Shown here piece after piece: positions 1-10,133 of a stretch of 64,000 bases of DNA. This stretch comes from Aphrophora alni (taxonomy: Eukaryota; Arthropoda; Insecta; Hemiptera; Aphrophoridae). The position numbers and the translations under genes were made by a program. A model generated the notes under the pieces. It saw nothing but the letters and a program-made list of their open reading frames with translations, searched no databases and had not been told where the DNA came from. The stretch lies in contig OY740771.1 of NCBI GenBank assembly GCA_963513935.1, positions 12,491,138 to 12,555,137 on the forward strand, read 5' to 3'. Within the stretch, counting starts at the first letter, position 1. Each line of letters starts with the position of its first letter.

Positions 1-665
1 ACTCCATGCTATTTTTTACCACATTAGATGTCCCACCTAACTCCATGCTATTTTTTACCACATTAGATGTCCCACCTAACTCTATGCTATCATCTATGAT
101 AGGTTAGTTTTTAACACATTATGTTCCACCTAACTCCATGCTATCTTCTATGATAGGTTAGTTTTTAACACATTATGTTACACCTAACTCCATGCTATCA
201 TCTATGATAGGTTAGTTTTTAACATGTTAGTTGTCCCACCTAACTTCATGCTATCATCTGTGATAGGTTAGTTTTTACCACATTAGATGTCCCGCCTAAC
301 TCCATGCTATTTTTTACCACATTAGATGTCCCACCTAACTCTATGCTATCATCTATGATAGGTTAGTTTTTAACACATTATGTTCCACCTAACTCCATGC
401 TATCTTCTATGATAGGTTAGTTTTTAACACATTATGTTACACCTAACTCCATGCTATCATCTATGATAGGTTAGTTTTTAACACGTTAGTTGTCCCACCT
501 AACTTCATGCTATCATCTGTGATAGGTTAGTTTTTACCACATTAGATGTCCCGCCTAACTCCATGCTATCTTCTATGATAGGTTAGTTTTTAACACATTA
601 TGTTACACCTAACTCCATGCTATCATCTATGATAGGTTAGTTTTTAACACATTAGATGTACCACT
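1..665. repeat. Satellite-like tandem array with 259-bp higher-order repeat
   Basis: The array is built from units of about 57-60 bp carrying the core CTAAC-tccatg-CTATCATctATGATAG-GTTAG, whose arms pair as a hairpin. A shorter unit type lacks about 17 bp, which removes the right hairpin arm. The word starting at 40 recurs exactly at 299 and 558, giving a higher-order period of 259 bp. The last unit (about 640-720) is degenerate. The array starts before the window. Confidence 0.9.
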
Positions 666-1443
666 TAACATCATGCTACAATCTATGATTAGTGAGTTTT
701 TTTTTACATATTAGATGTCCCACTTTCTCTGAATTTAGAACAAATGTTTTTTTTTTTTTAAATCACTTTTGTTAAACTAAAGAATAAAGTTAGATACTTT
801 CGAAATATAGTAAAATTTTGAAGACATCTCAAAAATTTTAAATGGTAACACCTATAAGTGGTAGATTATTTTAAAAAGAATAGCAAGTGGAGAAGTACCT
901 CTAACTAAACTCTTTTCAAGCTTATGTGCAATAAGAGGTAAATTATATCGCTCAGATTTAAATTTCTATTAGTTGCAGGAGCAGTATTACAACGTTTTGT
1001 ACAGTTGTTCTCTACTCATTATTCCCTTTAAAATTATGCAACACTCAATAGAGGTTGCCAATAAAAAATTGTTACTTTTCAAAAACCCAATTTTCGATGG
1101 TTGGAAAAATTGTTGTACATACCAAAAATTACCTTTTATAAATGTAAACAAAAATATGTACTTTTTTTTGTACTGAATCATATAAAACTTACATATTATA
1201 CAGGGTGTCTCAATAATAATTTACAAAGATAATAGATTAAAAATTACCGTTTTAGTCGTATAAATGTAAATAAGTGCATTTGTTTTGTTTTTTAATAACT
1301 GAATCATCAAAAATTGATGCTTCTCAAAAGTAAATGTGTTGCAAATTTTGTTCTGCTAAAATTAGACATGACATTAAATTTAACTGGCCTTAGGAATGTA
1401 TAAACAGTATTAGGTTTAACTTGTTAATTTCTTTTGCTTTTAG

Positions 1444-1576
1444 AATCAATGAAATTGGAGCCAAAGAAGTAAAAGAAAGTATTTTCCGTATAGAAGCAAG
1501 AGAATCTGAGAGGATGGTGATTAGAGCAACTGCAGAGAAAGCTGCAGAGAAGGGACAGGAAACCAGTTACTTAAAA
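1444..1576 (+). CDS. Penultimate coding exon of an unidentified gene
   Basis: An acceptor (ttgcttttag) precedes 1444 and a weak donor (gtaatc) follows 1576. The open frame ends in phase 0 and joins without a frame break to the exon at 1997. The 44 codons encode a charged, probably helical segment rich in E, K, R and A (for example KEVKESIFRIEARESE). I do not recognise the family. The rest of the gene lies upstream of the window or beyond the satellite, and no convincing earlier exon is visible between 700 and 1443. The phase match between two independently defined exons is the main support for calling it coding. Confidence 0.6.
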
Positions 1577-1619
1577 GTAATCCATTTTAAAATTTGTAAA
1601 AAAATTATCACTCAAAGTT

Positions 1620-1860
1620 TTATATGATGGCCCCTCCTCAGGAGCTTATATTGAGTAACAAGTATGGCAATCTCAAAGCATCCTAGTTGGATCTACACCT
1701 TTCATTGTGTATTTTTGGTTTAGATCACTCTCATCTTTCCTATGAGGTCTCTCTTGATCAATTGTTATTCTCTTCTGACCCTGATGTTATGAGTAGTCAA
1801 GGGCTTTATTTTATACTCTTTTTTTTATAAGGTGGTGAAAGGCTTTTTACCTTTAAAAAA
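1620..1860 (+). repeat. Dispersed repeat family B, copy 1
   Basis: It shares order and wording with 35105-35350 (same strand) and with 44600-44870 and 45720-45895 (opposite strand): a stop-rich segment with ggatctac, tctgaccctgat, a T-rich tract, then ataaggtggtgaaaggc. It lies in the intron between the two exons of the unidentified gene. It has no coding capacity. Confidence 0.6.
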
Positions 1861-1996
1861 CAAGGAAATCTTATATGATTGTTTGAGACTAGAAAGGGTA
1901 TCAAATTTTTGTTGAGTAACATAGTAGAAAAATAAGACATTACAGCCATTTTCCTATTGGAATTTTATTTATATTATTTGTACAAATATTTTTTAG

Positions 1997-2191
1997 GTTG
2001 AAGAACCGCACTTTCTTGATATTGACAAAGCCCAAATGCTAGCAAACCCTGGATCAGTATCATCTTGTCTTTCTCTTTGGTCGCAGGACAGTAAAGGGCA
2101 AAGCAGTAGCGTAACTGGTAATATCGATGATGCAACACAGGTTCCTGAAGTAAATTCTGCTACTAGTAAATCGACAATCATCATCAGTTAA
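1997..2191 (+). CDS. Terminal coding exon of the same unidentified gene
   Basis: The exon follows a polypyrimidine acceptor (tattttttag) and is open for 64 codons before TAA at 2189-2191. It continues the 1444-1576 exon in phase 0. The C-terminal tail begins VEEPHFLDIDKAQM, then becomes Ser/Thr/Asn-rich and ends STIIIS. No domain, membrane segment or known motif is visible. AATAAA at 2322 gives a plausible polyadenylation signal about 130 nt after the stop, which supports this being the true 3' end of a gene. Confidence 0.6.
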   Translation, partial: VEEPHFLDIDKAQMLANPGSVSSCLSLWSQDSKGQSSSVTGNIDDATQVPEVNSATSKSTIIIS

Positions 2192-2321
2192 CCAATTTTT
2201 CTATTTTATACGTAAAATTATCGTTATACAAGTTTAATATTGGATACAATTTATATCTAATTAATTTTTTTTTGGTACATCAGTTTGGAATAAGAACATT
2301 TTTGTGATAAATAGATTGTAA

Positions 2322-2327
2322 AATAAA
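2322..2327 (+). terminator. Polyadenylation signal of the unidentified + strand gene
   Basis: AATAAA lies about 130 nt after the TAA at 2189-2191, within a long A/T-rich stretch, so it is plausible but not specific. Confidence 0.45.
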
Positions 2328-2329
2328 TA

Positions 2330-3600
2330 AATCAGTTAATTCAAATTATATTTATTGACATTTAAAAGAAAATATGAATTTAATAAATATTTCACAAATA
2401 AAATTGCACATGTTAGATTCAAATGATTTTCACTTTTTTAAAATAGCATAACAGCTTCTATCTACAATATCATATATTTTTCTAAAGAACACAAATTGTG
2501 AAATTATATTTCATTCTTTGCTCATTACAATATGCCTTCCTCACATTTTTCATTCCAAGTCTTACCATTACCTTAAGGGGAAAAAAAGAAGAATATGGTT
2601 TTGTTTTGTTTATGAGCATATTTTGTAAACGTGGCACATTATTTAAATTATCTGTTTTGAGCAAAGATGAACTACTTTTCTGGCAATTGCCTTTATAAGT
2701 ACTTGTATGAAAACAGGAAATCCCAGCTGAAGAGATTAGATTTTACTTTAGTAGGGGCTCTCATGTGATATTTAGATTAAGTAATTTTTGTAAAATTTCA
2801 AATTATTTAACTTTTATATTTCTTCAAGTATTATTTTTACTTTATATGTTTGAAACAGTTAATATGTTATGCTTAGACAATACTCTATATTGAAATTGTT
2901 TTATTTATATAATTTAAACCTTAGGTAGAAATTAGTTTATCCAATAATCCAAATGGATGATGTGATATAAAAAGATTTACATTTAAGAAATTATTATGTT
3001 AACTATTAAAAACACAAGTATAGGAAACGTAAAGAAAACATTTAGAAATTAAACTTTGTAGAGTGATAATGTTGGGATGTTTGAAATTTTATTTTTATTT
3101 ATTTTCTTTATAAAGAGAAAATCAATGATAGTGGGAAAAAATACAAAACAAAAAAAAAGTTTGTTTCCAACATTTATATACAGTGTACTGTAATTTTTAA
3201 ATATGTTTTATAAATTTTGTAGCCATAAAAAAGTGTTATATTGCTTCCTATACAATAAAATTATTTATAGTTCTGCTTAAGCCAGCCAAATTGATTTGTA
3301 TACAATCACATTAATTCCTTCCCCCCCCCCATACTGTATCGTTAATATGTTATAGAGTAAATTTTAACTTAAATAAATAAAATTCATTGAAACATATCCA
3401 GCATTAATAATTGAGCAATGTTGCGCAACTGTAGGAAGTCAAACAATTTATTTATTTATTTAAAAAAAAAAATTATCTGTATATTTACTCATGCAAATTT
3501 ATATTAGGAAAGAAATATCTTGTTTTTGCACAAACAATTTTTAACCCTTACCAAATGCAGTGCCTATATAAAAAATATTCAAACTGAGTATGGAGAACAT
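2330..3600. other. Non-coding A/T-rich stretch
   Basis: No exon, RNA gene or recognisable element was found. It contains a C10 run near 3322 and scattered AATAAA words. Short open frames on both strands show no protein-like composition. Confidence 0.6.
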
Positions 3601-3639
3601 AGCACTTTTTTTGTAGGAAGAGCTGTTCGAAAAGTAATT

Positions 3640-3960
3640 TTCGTTTGACTATGAATAAAATAGAGACATAGATACAGAAACTTTATTATATACAACTTAA
3701 AACTACAGCTTTCCACTGTTTTAAATATTTTTTGTTTACATTATCACCATTTAATTTTAGGCATATATCATAGCGATGCATAATTTTGGAAATCCCTTCA
3801 TAAAATTCTGTCATCTGGGATTTTAGCCCAGCCTGTCATAGTATCTAAGATTATTGTTTGTCATCAAAGCACTGGAACCCAAGCCACTACTTTATATGCA
3901 GAATAAGTGAAAAACACTTGGAGCCAAATCCAGTCTTATACGGATGATCGAAAACAGATT
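3640..3960 (-). pseudogene. Mariner transposase remnant (C-terminal end)
   Basis: Read on the minus strand, the segment gives the typical mariner C-terminal signature SQMTEFYEGISKIMHRYD, followed by a variant of the GDYVEK ending (GDNVNK). Upstream residues are broken by several stops and frameshifts, and neither catalytic Asp of the D,D34D triad can be placed in this short part. The sequence outside it (near 3620-3650, with TTTTCGAACAGCTC-like wording) could be the terminal inverted repeat. It is an inactive fossil. Confidence 0.75.
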
Positions 3961-6900
3961 TTTTATTTTCAAACTCAGATAAGTAAATTTACAGAGTGTT
4001 GTCTTGCAAATCTTATCAAATCATGCACTTCACATTTCGTGAGGGTTTTCTATTGCAGCAAAAACATATATTGTTAAGTAAATATGGAAATTTTCAGAAC
4101 ATTGTCCGAATAAGAAAACTGCTAAGAGGTCAATATTTACGGCTAATATTAATTTAAAATTAGATAGCAGTATTCAAATGTATGTTGTTAAAAATTAATT
4201 ATGTAAATTATCTATCAACAATAATTGTCAAAAAGTGAAAATATACACCTGACTTTAGATAATTGAATATCTTAAAATAAGCTCAAATTATTCAAACAAA
4301 TGTTTGAGAAATGTTTATGACCTAAACATTTATATAAATAATTGCATATTAATAAAAAATTACTGTTCCTAATTTTAAAATATTATTTGGTATTCTTCAT
4401 TTTTTTTTCTTAAATCATATTTTTTACAAATTCGATTTTTATTGATCAGAATTTAAAAAAAAATTACTTCAAGTATCCCCTATTGAATTTTAAAAGATGA
4501 TATTAGACAAATATGTATTAAATTTCAGCCATATTGCTTCCAACAATTAGACTCTAGCTAAGTAGATGACAGACTTTAAATAGATTTGTTGGGGGACCTC
4601 CAAAATGAACATTTCCATTAATTATTTTTTATATAAATTTGATTTAAAAAACTTGCATAATATATATGTATGAAAATAAACTGTCTTACATCAGATTTTA
4701 ATTAAAAAATAATGTATATAAGTTAATTCTTATCATAGGAATTTATATTAAAGTAAATGTAATCATTGTAGAGGCTACGATGTGAAACAAGTTATTGATA
4801 AAGTTTTTGAATATGAATAAAATACAGCAGGGGGAAAACTATGTAAATAAATATAATTAAATCCATTCTTCTTCCTATTGTTGGCAATGGAAATAATATA
4901 ATAGTATATATGTTTATAACAACAACTAGATTAGTTATGTAATCGAGATTAATTTCCTGGTATTAAAAATACTTGGGTTGTGTTAATTATTTAATCATTT
5001 TCATTTGTCCTCATTTTTTACCCCATTAAGATAATTTATTTATGTATGCAAAGTCATTGTCTACCGGTCACGGAAGTCCCAGAATTTATATTAGGGTGAC
5101 GGAAGTTTGTAAAAGGCCCCAATTTTCGTTTTAAGGTCACTGATTTCAGATTCAATGAATCATTCATGTAATGTATTGATTCATCAATAAGAGTCGTTAA
5201 TAGTGTACAAGAATCAAAGTTTTCTCTAAACTCCACGTAGAACATCAGTGTGAAAGTTCGTTCCACAAACTGTATGGAACTTTGAATACAGTACTTATAT
5301 ATGAACTGCGAGCTATGTAGATTGAATTGCCTATGACTCACGCATGTGATTTGATTTAACACCTACACCAAATATTTGGTATCGTTAACTGTGCATAATT
5401 CACTAGACTACTTAGTAACAAGAAGTTAAGTTCAACAGCACGCAATACATATATATGTGGAAATTTAGGAGTTACTATACTCCACTATTCATAATACTGA
5501 TAAAGTAATATTAGTCATTTTAATTATGTTTTTAGTCACATTCAATTTTAATTTAGAAAACGGGTCGTGGAATTGAATGGATGTTTCCATATCTGTACGT
5601 TTCTAAAGACTCTTCTACTCTCTCCACAACTTCAGCACGGTTATTGGTCCGATTGATAATTCTTATTGAACTGTTCACTCTCCACAGTGAATCTATGATC
5701 TATCTTGTTCTTTAAATTAACTGGTTTCATTAATAGTTGTACAGTCGTTGTTTTTTATAACCTGACAATAATGTTCAGTATTATGTTATAGGAATATGAT
5801 ACGCAGAACCACTATTTTATAATTTAAACTAGATTGATTGATTCGCCGCAACTTTAAGAAGATCCGATTTAGTCCATGGTCTATTGTAGAATAGTCAATT
5901 GCTATATTGTGACGTTTCATAAAGCGGCAGCTATTGCTATTTAGTTAGCTGTTATTAGTTAGTTCAGTGAAAGTGAGAATTGTAATTGTATTTGAAACTT
6001 TTCCCAGTTTTTAGTTACAGTGTATCGAATATGTTTAGTATTTTTGGTTGTATATAGTTCGTAATTACAATTGTTAACTATATATTACTTTGTGCAAAAA
6101 TTTATACGAATAGGTATACATGAATGGTAGGAACATAGGTTAGGAATTTTCATAAACATTGTTGATTTTGTGGAGTTTTATTCTTTAAAATAATGACAAA
6201 TCTTTAAACAATGATTAATACTTTACTTTATTGAAAATGCCGGATAAATGTCATTTCTAGCCCAGTATAGCTTGAAGGACCAGACAGGAAAATATGGTTA
6301 TGTGAAGGAAGAAACAACTCCTCTGCATTTTGTAAATTTTTAAAATATATTCTTCACATTTTAAGGCATGAAATATCAAGCAATTGAAATAAATTTAAAC
6401 ACCTATCAACTTACGCTGCTACATACCTTCAAAAAAGTTGATGCACCCGAACCTTAAACTTCTACTGATGTTACTAGTAGTACTAGTTCTGCAGCTAGTT
6501 AATCAATAGTACTAACATTGGCTTTCCTAATCTGTGTAGCTGGATTTCGTACTTTTATAAATCTCATTTTCTACTAAACTAATGCACATTTTGGGACTTG
6601 AAACATTTCTTCCAACAAATATGATCTGATCCTTTGATTACAAGGTAGGGCTAACTTTACGTTTTTTAATTTTTTATAGAAAAATCCGTGGAGATACAAC
6701 CAATATTTACCTAATTTGTATTATTACTAGTGCAACAAACATGTTTTAATTACATTAATTATTAGTACAGTATACTAATAATTTGTTATAAGGTTGAAAC
6801 AGTATACAAAATTACATTTAAAGTAATGTAACTAATTTTTGTCTTTGGTAAGGTCCCCGATTTTTACCCAAATAGATCTCCGAATTTGATTTTAACAATC

Positions 6901-7066
6901 TGGTGGATAGCCTAAGAGTGTCTTTAAAGTCGTTGAGGTGTTTTGAATTTTAATAAACATGAAAGAACAGATCAAAAAGTTTTTTTCCTGGATTATCTGA
7001 GGCAAGTGGACAGATCCGTAAATGTTCAAGCAATATTCCAGCTCTTACCACACTCGATTTAGAATA
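3961..7066. other. Non-coding region between mariner remnant and MITE
   Basis: No gene is supported. A 102-codon minus-strand open frame at 5054-5362 has no recognisable motif. The stretch about 6505-6680 resembles 29545-29700 (dispersed family E). The somewhat less A/T-rich stretch 5560-5980 could be regulatory or a decayed element, but nothing decides it. Confidence 0.5.
6505..6680 (+). repeat. Dispersed repeat family E, copy 1
   Basis: It aligns by eye with 29545-29700. Both carry agctggattt, then acttttata, then cattttctactaaacta (or tattttctactaaacta), then a diverged middle and aaggtaggg/aaggtaggt followed by acgttttttaa/acgattttttaa. Confidence 0.5.
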
Positions 7067-7070
7067 TTTG

Positions 7071-7719
7071 AGCCTGATTTACACGGGTAGAGTTGTTGGT
7101 AGAGTAGTTTCTAGTAGAGCTACTTTCTTGACCACTCTATCGATTTTAAACAAGCACATAGTAGAGTGTTGATGATAGTTTGTGAACTGTGTGTTCCTCC
7201 TCAATTCCTCAAAATGAGTGTTGTTGTAAAGAAAAGGAAATTAATGAGAGTCATTCCCTAGATTTTTAAGTATCCTTATAAGTTTTATAATCCATATATA
7301 ATTATGTTACGATTCCTATAATTAACAGTCCCCAGATTCCACAGACATTCATATTCATTGTACAGCTCCATTAATTTACAAGTTTCATCTTTAGTAAACT
7401 TCATATTCAAACAGAACAAAAGTCAACAAAACTAGTCACAAGACATCGTCACTACTCTAACTCTCTACTATGAATATGTAGACTCTAAACTCTACTCTAC
7501 TGTCGACGGATCACGTTTACACAAGTATAGTGTGCAGGAGAGTGACAATTTTGCTAGTGGTGGGGGAAGTAGAGTAGAGCTACTTTCCCACATGCTGCTA
7601 GCAACTATACTCTACTACCTACTTTACTAGCTACTAGATGCTAGTGAGTGTTTACATGAGTAGAGTTACTCGACTAGAAACTTTACTCTACCAACAACTC
7701 TACCCGTGTAAATCAGGCT
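7071..7719. mobile_element. Complete MITE with ~36-bp perfect TIRs and TTTG target duplication
   Basis: The left end (7071-7106) is an exact inverted copy of the right end (7684-7719), and the match continues imperfectly to about 55 bp. Both ends begin AGCCTGATTTACACGGG. TTTG flanks the element on each side (7067-7070 and 7720-7723), as a 4-bp target duplication would. The interior is non-coding and unusually rich in tagagtag/ctactcta words in both orientations. The superfamily is not determined. The length and structure fit a non-autonomous DNA transposon. Confidence 0.88.
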
Positions 7720-7723
7720 TTTG

Positions 7724-8377
7724 AGTTATTAATGCAAATACTTGAATCCGTTGACTCAAAATCCCCTTTCACTGTAGCATGGGTGCAAGTTCGGCTGAGC
7801 ATTGTGGTCAAGTTTTTCATCCATCTCTTCCAAGCCAACAGGATATTTCTCATAAAAGAAACCATGAACAACATTGGCATAGTAAAGACAATCTTGATCC
7901 ATTTCGTTCAAAAATCAAGTTTTATCCTTGATTTAGGGAAGTGTTTCTCTTTACTATATTTGAAAAAGTAAAAAAACCTTAGCGACTCTTACAAAATAAG
8001 GATGTAAGACAAAATTACTCCATATGCAAAAATCTAACTTTTTTGGTTATAAAAATTATCAAAACATTTTATTTATTCATTAAAAAATTTAGATGGGAGG
8101 AGAGAGTGTCTTGGAACAACCGATGTATAGGCTATATAGCTTGATATTCTACATACAATATAAACTCTGACAAAGAAGTAAAAATTAAAAAAATTAACTA
8201 TAAAATCTACAAATTGCACTAAAATATTATAGGAGAAGCGGTTTTAGACATGTGCAATTTAATTTCCATTTATGAGGAAATGCTACACCAATTTATTTAT
8301 TACATATAATAATGAATTGATAAAAATAATGTTTAATAATCTGAAATACTTTCTTTGTACATTTTTCTTTAAGCAAC
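7724..8377. other. Non-coding, downstream of PIGM
   Basis: A 79-codon + strand open frame at 7732-7971 has no recognisable features. The rest is A/T-rich without exons or repeats that I can identify. Confidence 0.5.
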
Positions 8378-8383
8378 TTTATT
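8378..8383 (-). terminator. Polyadenylation signal of PIGM
   Basis: AATAAA is read on the minus strand 75 nt after the PIGM stop codon, the expected position for its 3' end. Confidence 0.6.
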
Positions 8384-8458
8384 TTCAAATAATATACAAG
8401 TTTCAAATCTAGTACAATTCAGTCTTAAAAAAGAAAATTCTAATATATGGTTTTACAA

Positions 8459-9664
8459 TTAATTTCGTTTTTCATGATTGCTATAGACCCCAATCAATCT
8501 AGCTAAAATGGCAATGTTGGCACAAAAGAACGCAATACCTTGTAACCACACATTAAAAAATGTATCCCTTCCTCTAAATTCTAGCCAATAAGCTGGCAAA
8601 AGCCACGCTATCTGTGCAACAAACCATAATGCTGAAAGTACCAAAGTTTGTTGTTTCGTAAACTTTAAGTGAGGTAAACTGAGAGGAAGTAATGAAATAA
8701 ACCAAAGAAAATATTGACAGGTTAAAACAGAATTGTACATTACCAAGACTATGGCTAAACATAACTGACAAAAAGGTAAATGTTTACGTGAACCAAACAC
8801 AAGTGACAGAAAGAACATCAGAATGATTTGTGGTAAAACTGTCAATATATTTACCCAAACATGATTCACACTGATGGACAATAAATACTGTAGGTAAAAA
8901 TATACAGAAAAGTTATGTCTGATATCACGACGTTTTAAATGAAATAAAATACTTTCATATAGAAATTTAAAACCATAAAGGTTATAAAAAATTGCTGTTA
9001 TAAAAAACAATGTAATAATACAAGAAAATACTAACTGTAGTCGTTGACGATTTGGTCGAATCATGTGAAGTATTTTCATAATTTTTCCACAATGTCTAGT
9101 TATTTTAACACTGTTATTCGGAATAGAAAGATACATTCCTAAACTGAATACAATTGGGTAAATTCTAAAATGAATTGCTAGTCCGTGCATTAATCCTGCT
9201 AATATGTAACTGCCTTTTTGTTGTAACATTAAAGTGAGTAAAACTAAAACTGCAGATATTGAATCAGCATTTCCTCTAGTTGAAATAACTATCACTAGAG
9301 GATTATACAACCAAAATAATGTGGATCTAATAGCAACAGTTTCACTAGTTTTATTAAGTATCATACTATGAATTAAAAAACCAGCGATGATATCTAGAAT
9401 AGAAAAAAGGACTTTACCCCAACAAAGATGAAGAAATATATTTGGTGTTAACAAAATTGCCAATAAAGGTGAGTATCTATAAGTATGTCGATCAAATGGT
9501 GAATTTCCTTCAGTTATATGCCGAGCAGCATCTGTGAATACCTTATAATCAATATCTGTGTATTGAACAACAGAAATGTTGTCTTGAATTTCACCATATA
9601 CTATAAATAACAATCTTACAACTAAAGCTATTCCATAATGCACCCCTATTCCACTCATAGTCAT
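8459..9664 (-). CDS. PIGM: GPI mannosyltransferase 1 (PIG-M)
   Basis: This is the multi-pass ER membrane enzyme that adds the first mannose of the GPI anchor, using dolichol-phosphate mannose on the lumenal side. The single exon encodes 401 residues from the ATG at 9664, close to the usual length of about 400-425. Visible family features are the lumenal DXD motif in YTDIDY (D37 and D39), TDAARHITEGNSPF with a following TYRYSP, ISTRGNADSI, HFRIYPIVF and RRDIRHNFSVYFY, with about ten hydrophobic segments. The frame is open up to TTG at 9712, but ATG at 9664 (or 9658) fits the short family N-terminus. It lies 116 nt downstream of NDUFAF8 on the same strand, so it may share its transcript. Confidence 0.95.
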   Translation of the reverse strand: MTMSGIGVHYGIALVVRLLFIVYGEIQDNISVVQYTDIDYKVFTDAARHITEGNSPFDRHTYRYSPLLAILLTPNIFLHLCWGKVLFSILDIIAGFLIHSMILNKTSETVAIRSTLFWLYNPLVIVISTRGNADSISAVLVLLTLMLQQKGSYILAGLMHGLAIHFRIYPIVFSLGMYLSIPNNSVKITRHCGKIMKILHMIRPNRQRLQLVFSCIITLFFITAIFYNLYGFKFLYESILFHLKRRDIRHNFSVYFYLQYLLSISVNHVWVNILTVLPQIILMFFLSLVFGSRKHLPFCQLCLAIVLVMYNSVLTCQYFLWFISLLPLSLPHLKFTKQQTLVLSALWFVAQIAWLLPAYWLEFRGRDTFFNVWLQGIAFFCANIAILARLIGVYSNHEKRN

Positions 9665-9722
9665 CAAGGTCTTTAAAACACTGATAAAAACAGACAACTT
9701 TTTCGAAGACAATAACTTTTTT

Positions 9723-9728
9723 TTTATT
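9723..9728 (-). terminator. AATAAA between NDUFAF8 and PIGM
   Basis: AATAAA on the minus strand is 52 nt after the NDUFAF8 stop and about 58 nt before the PIGM ATG. It could end a separate NDUFAF8 mRNA. In this A/T-rich stretch it could also be chance, in which case the two genes would be read from one mRNA. Confidence 0.4.
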
Positions 9729-9780
9729 TAACTTTTAAACATTGTTTTCTGTTATTTTGCTACTTTTCTACACACTCTGT

Positions 9781-9981
9781 TCATATTCTTGTTCCTAATT
9801 TAGCAGCAGCCTTTGCAAGACACTGTTGAAACTTTGTAAACTCTTGCTGGCAACAACCTTTCTTTAGATCATTTTGTGAAGATGACACGCAAGTAGCGTA
9901 AACAGTAGCTTCTGTTCTACATTCAACTAGTAATTGAGGGAACTTTAATAATCTACTTCGAGCTTTGGAAACAGACTCCAT
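9781..9981 (-). CDS. NDUFAF8: NDUFAF8-like twin CX9C mitochondrial protein
   Basis: The 66-residue protein has the twin CX9C helical hairpin of MIA40-imported intermembrane-space proteins: C21-x9-C31 and C44-x9-C54, plus an extra C43. The N-terminus (SKARSRLLKFPQLLVEC) and the REF-like segment QQEFTKFQQC match NDUFAF8 (C17orf89), a complex I assembly factor that stabilises NDUFAF5. The ATG at 9981 is chosen because an acceptor (ttctgtttag) ends at 9986, four bases upstream; a longer reading from 10002 would begin inside that intron. The length matches the family (about 74 in human). It is followed closely by PIGM. CHCHD-type relatives with the same fold are the main alternative. Confidence 0.85.
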   Translation of the reverse strand: MESVSKARSRLLKFPQLLVECRTEATVYATCVSSSQNDLKKGCCQQEFTKFQQCLAKAAAKLGTRI

Positions 9982-9985
9982 GCTA

Positions 9986-10069
9986 CTAAACAGAACAAAC
10001 ATGTAAGAATAATTAGAAAACTAGTAAATTGAGTTTGGACAAAATCATTTGATAAAAAAGTCAACTTAC
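9986..10069 (-). other. Short 5'-UTR intron of NDUFAF8
   Basis: On the minus strand a donor (ACT|gtaagt) at 10069 and acceptor (gtttag) at 9986 define an 84-nt intron just before the NDUFAF8 ATG. The first, non-coding exon would lie at 10070 to about 10130, which puts the promoter directly beside the Helentron remnant. Confidence 0.6.
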
Positions 10070-10133
10070 AGTTATCACATAATTCACATATTGTGATATA
10101 CTATGAGGTGATTAGTATACGTATATAATAATT

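Noticed and set aside
1..665. CRISPR array
   Set aside because: The repeats are contiguous and variable with no unique spacers, and the context is eukaryotic.
1201..1230. cagggtgtctcaataat as a transposon terminus
   Set aside because: It resembles common MITE ends, but no inverted partner or target duplication was found nearby.
5054..5362. 102-codon minus-strand open frame
   Set aside because: No motif, no splice support, and no upstream or downstream coding continuation. It is probably chance or a decayed element.
9665..9712. N-terminal extension of PIGM from TTG at 9712
   Set aside because: No ATG in the extension. The family has only a short N-terminus, and ATG at 9664 or 9658 suffices.
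9982..10002. Seven-codon N-terminal extension of NDUFAF8
   Set aside because: It would read through the acceptor of an 84-nt intron just before the ATG at 9981.
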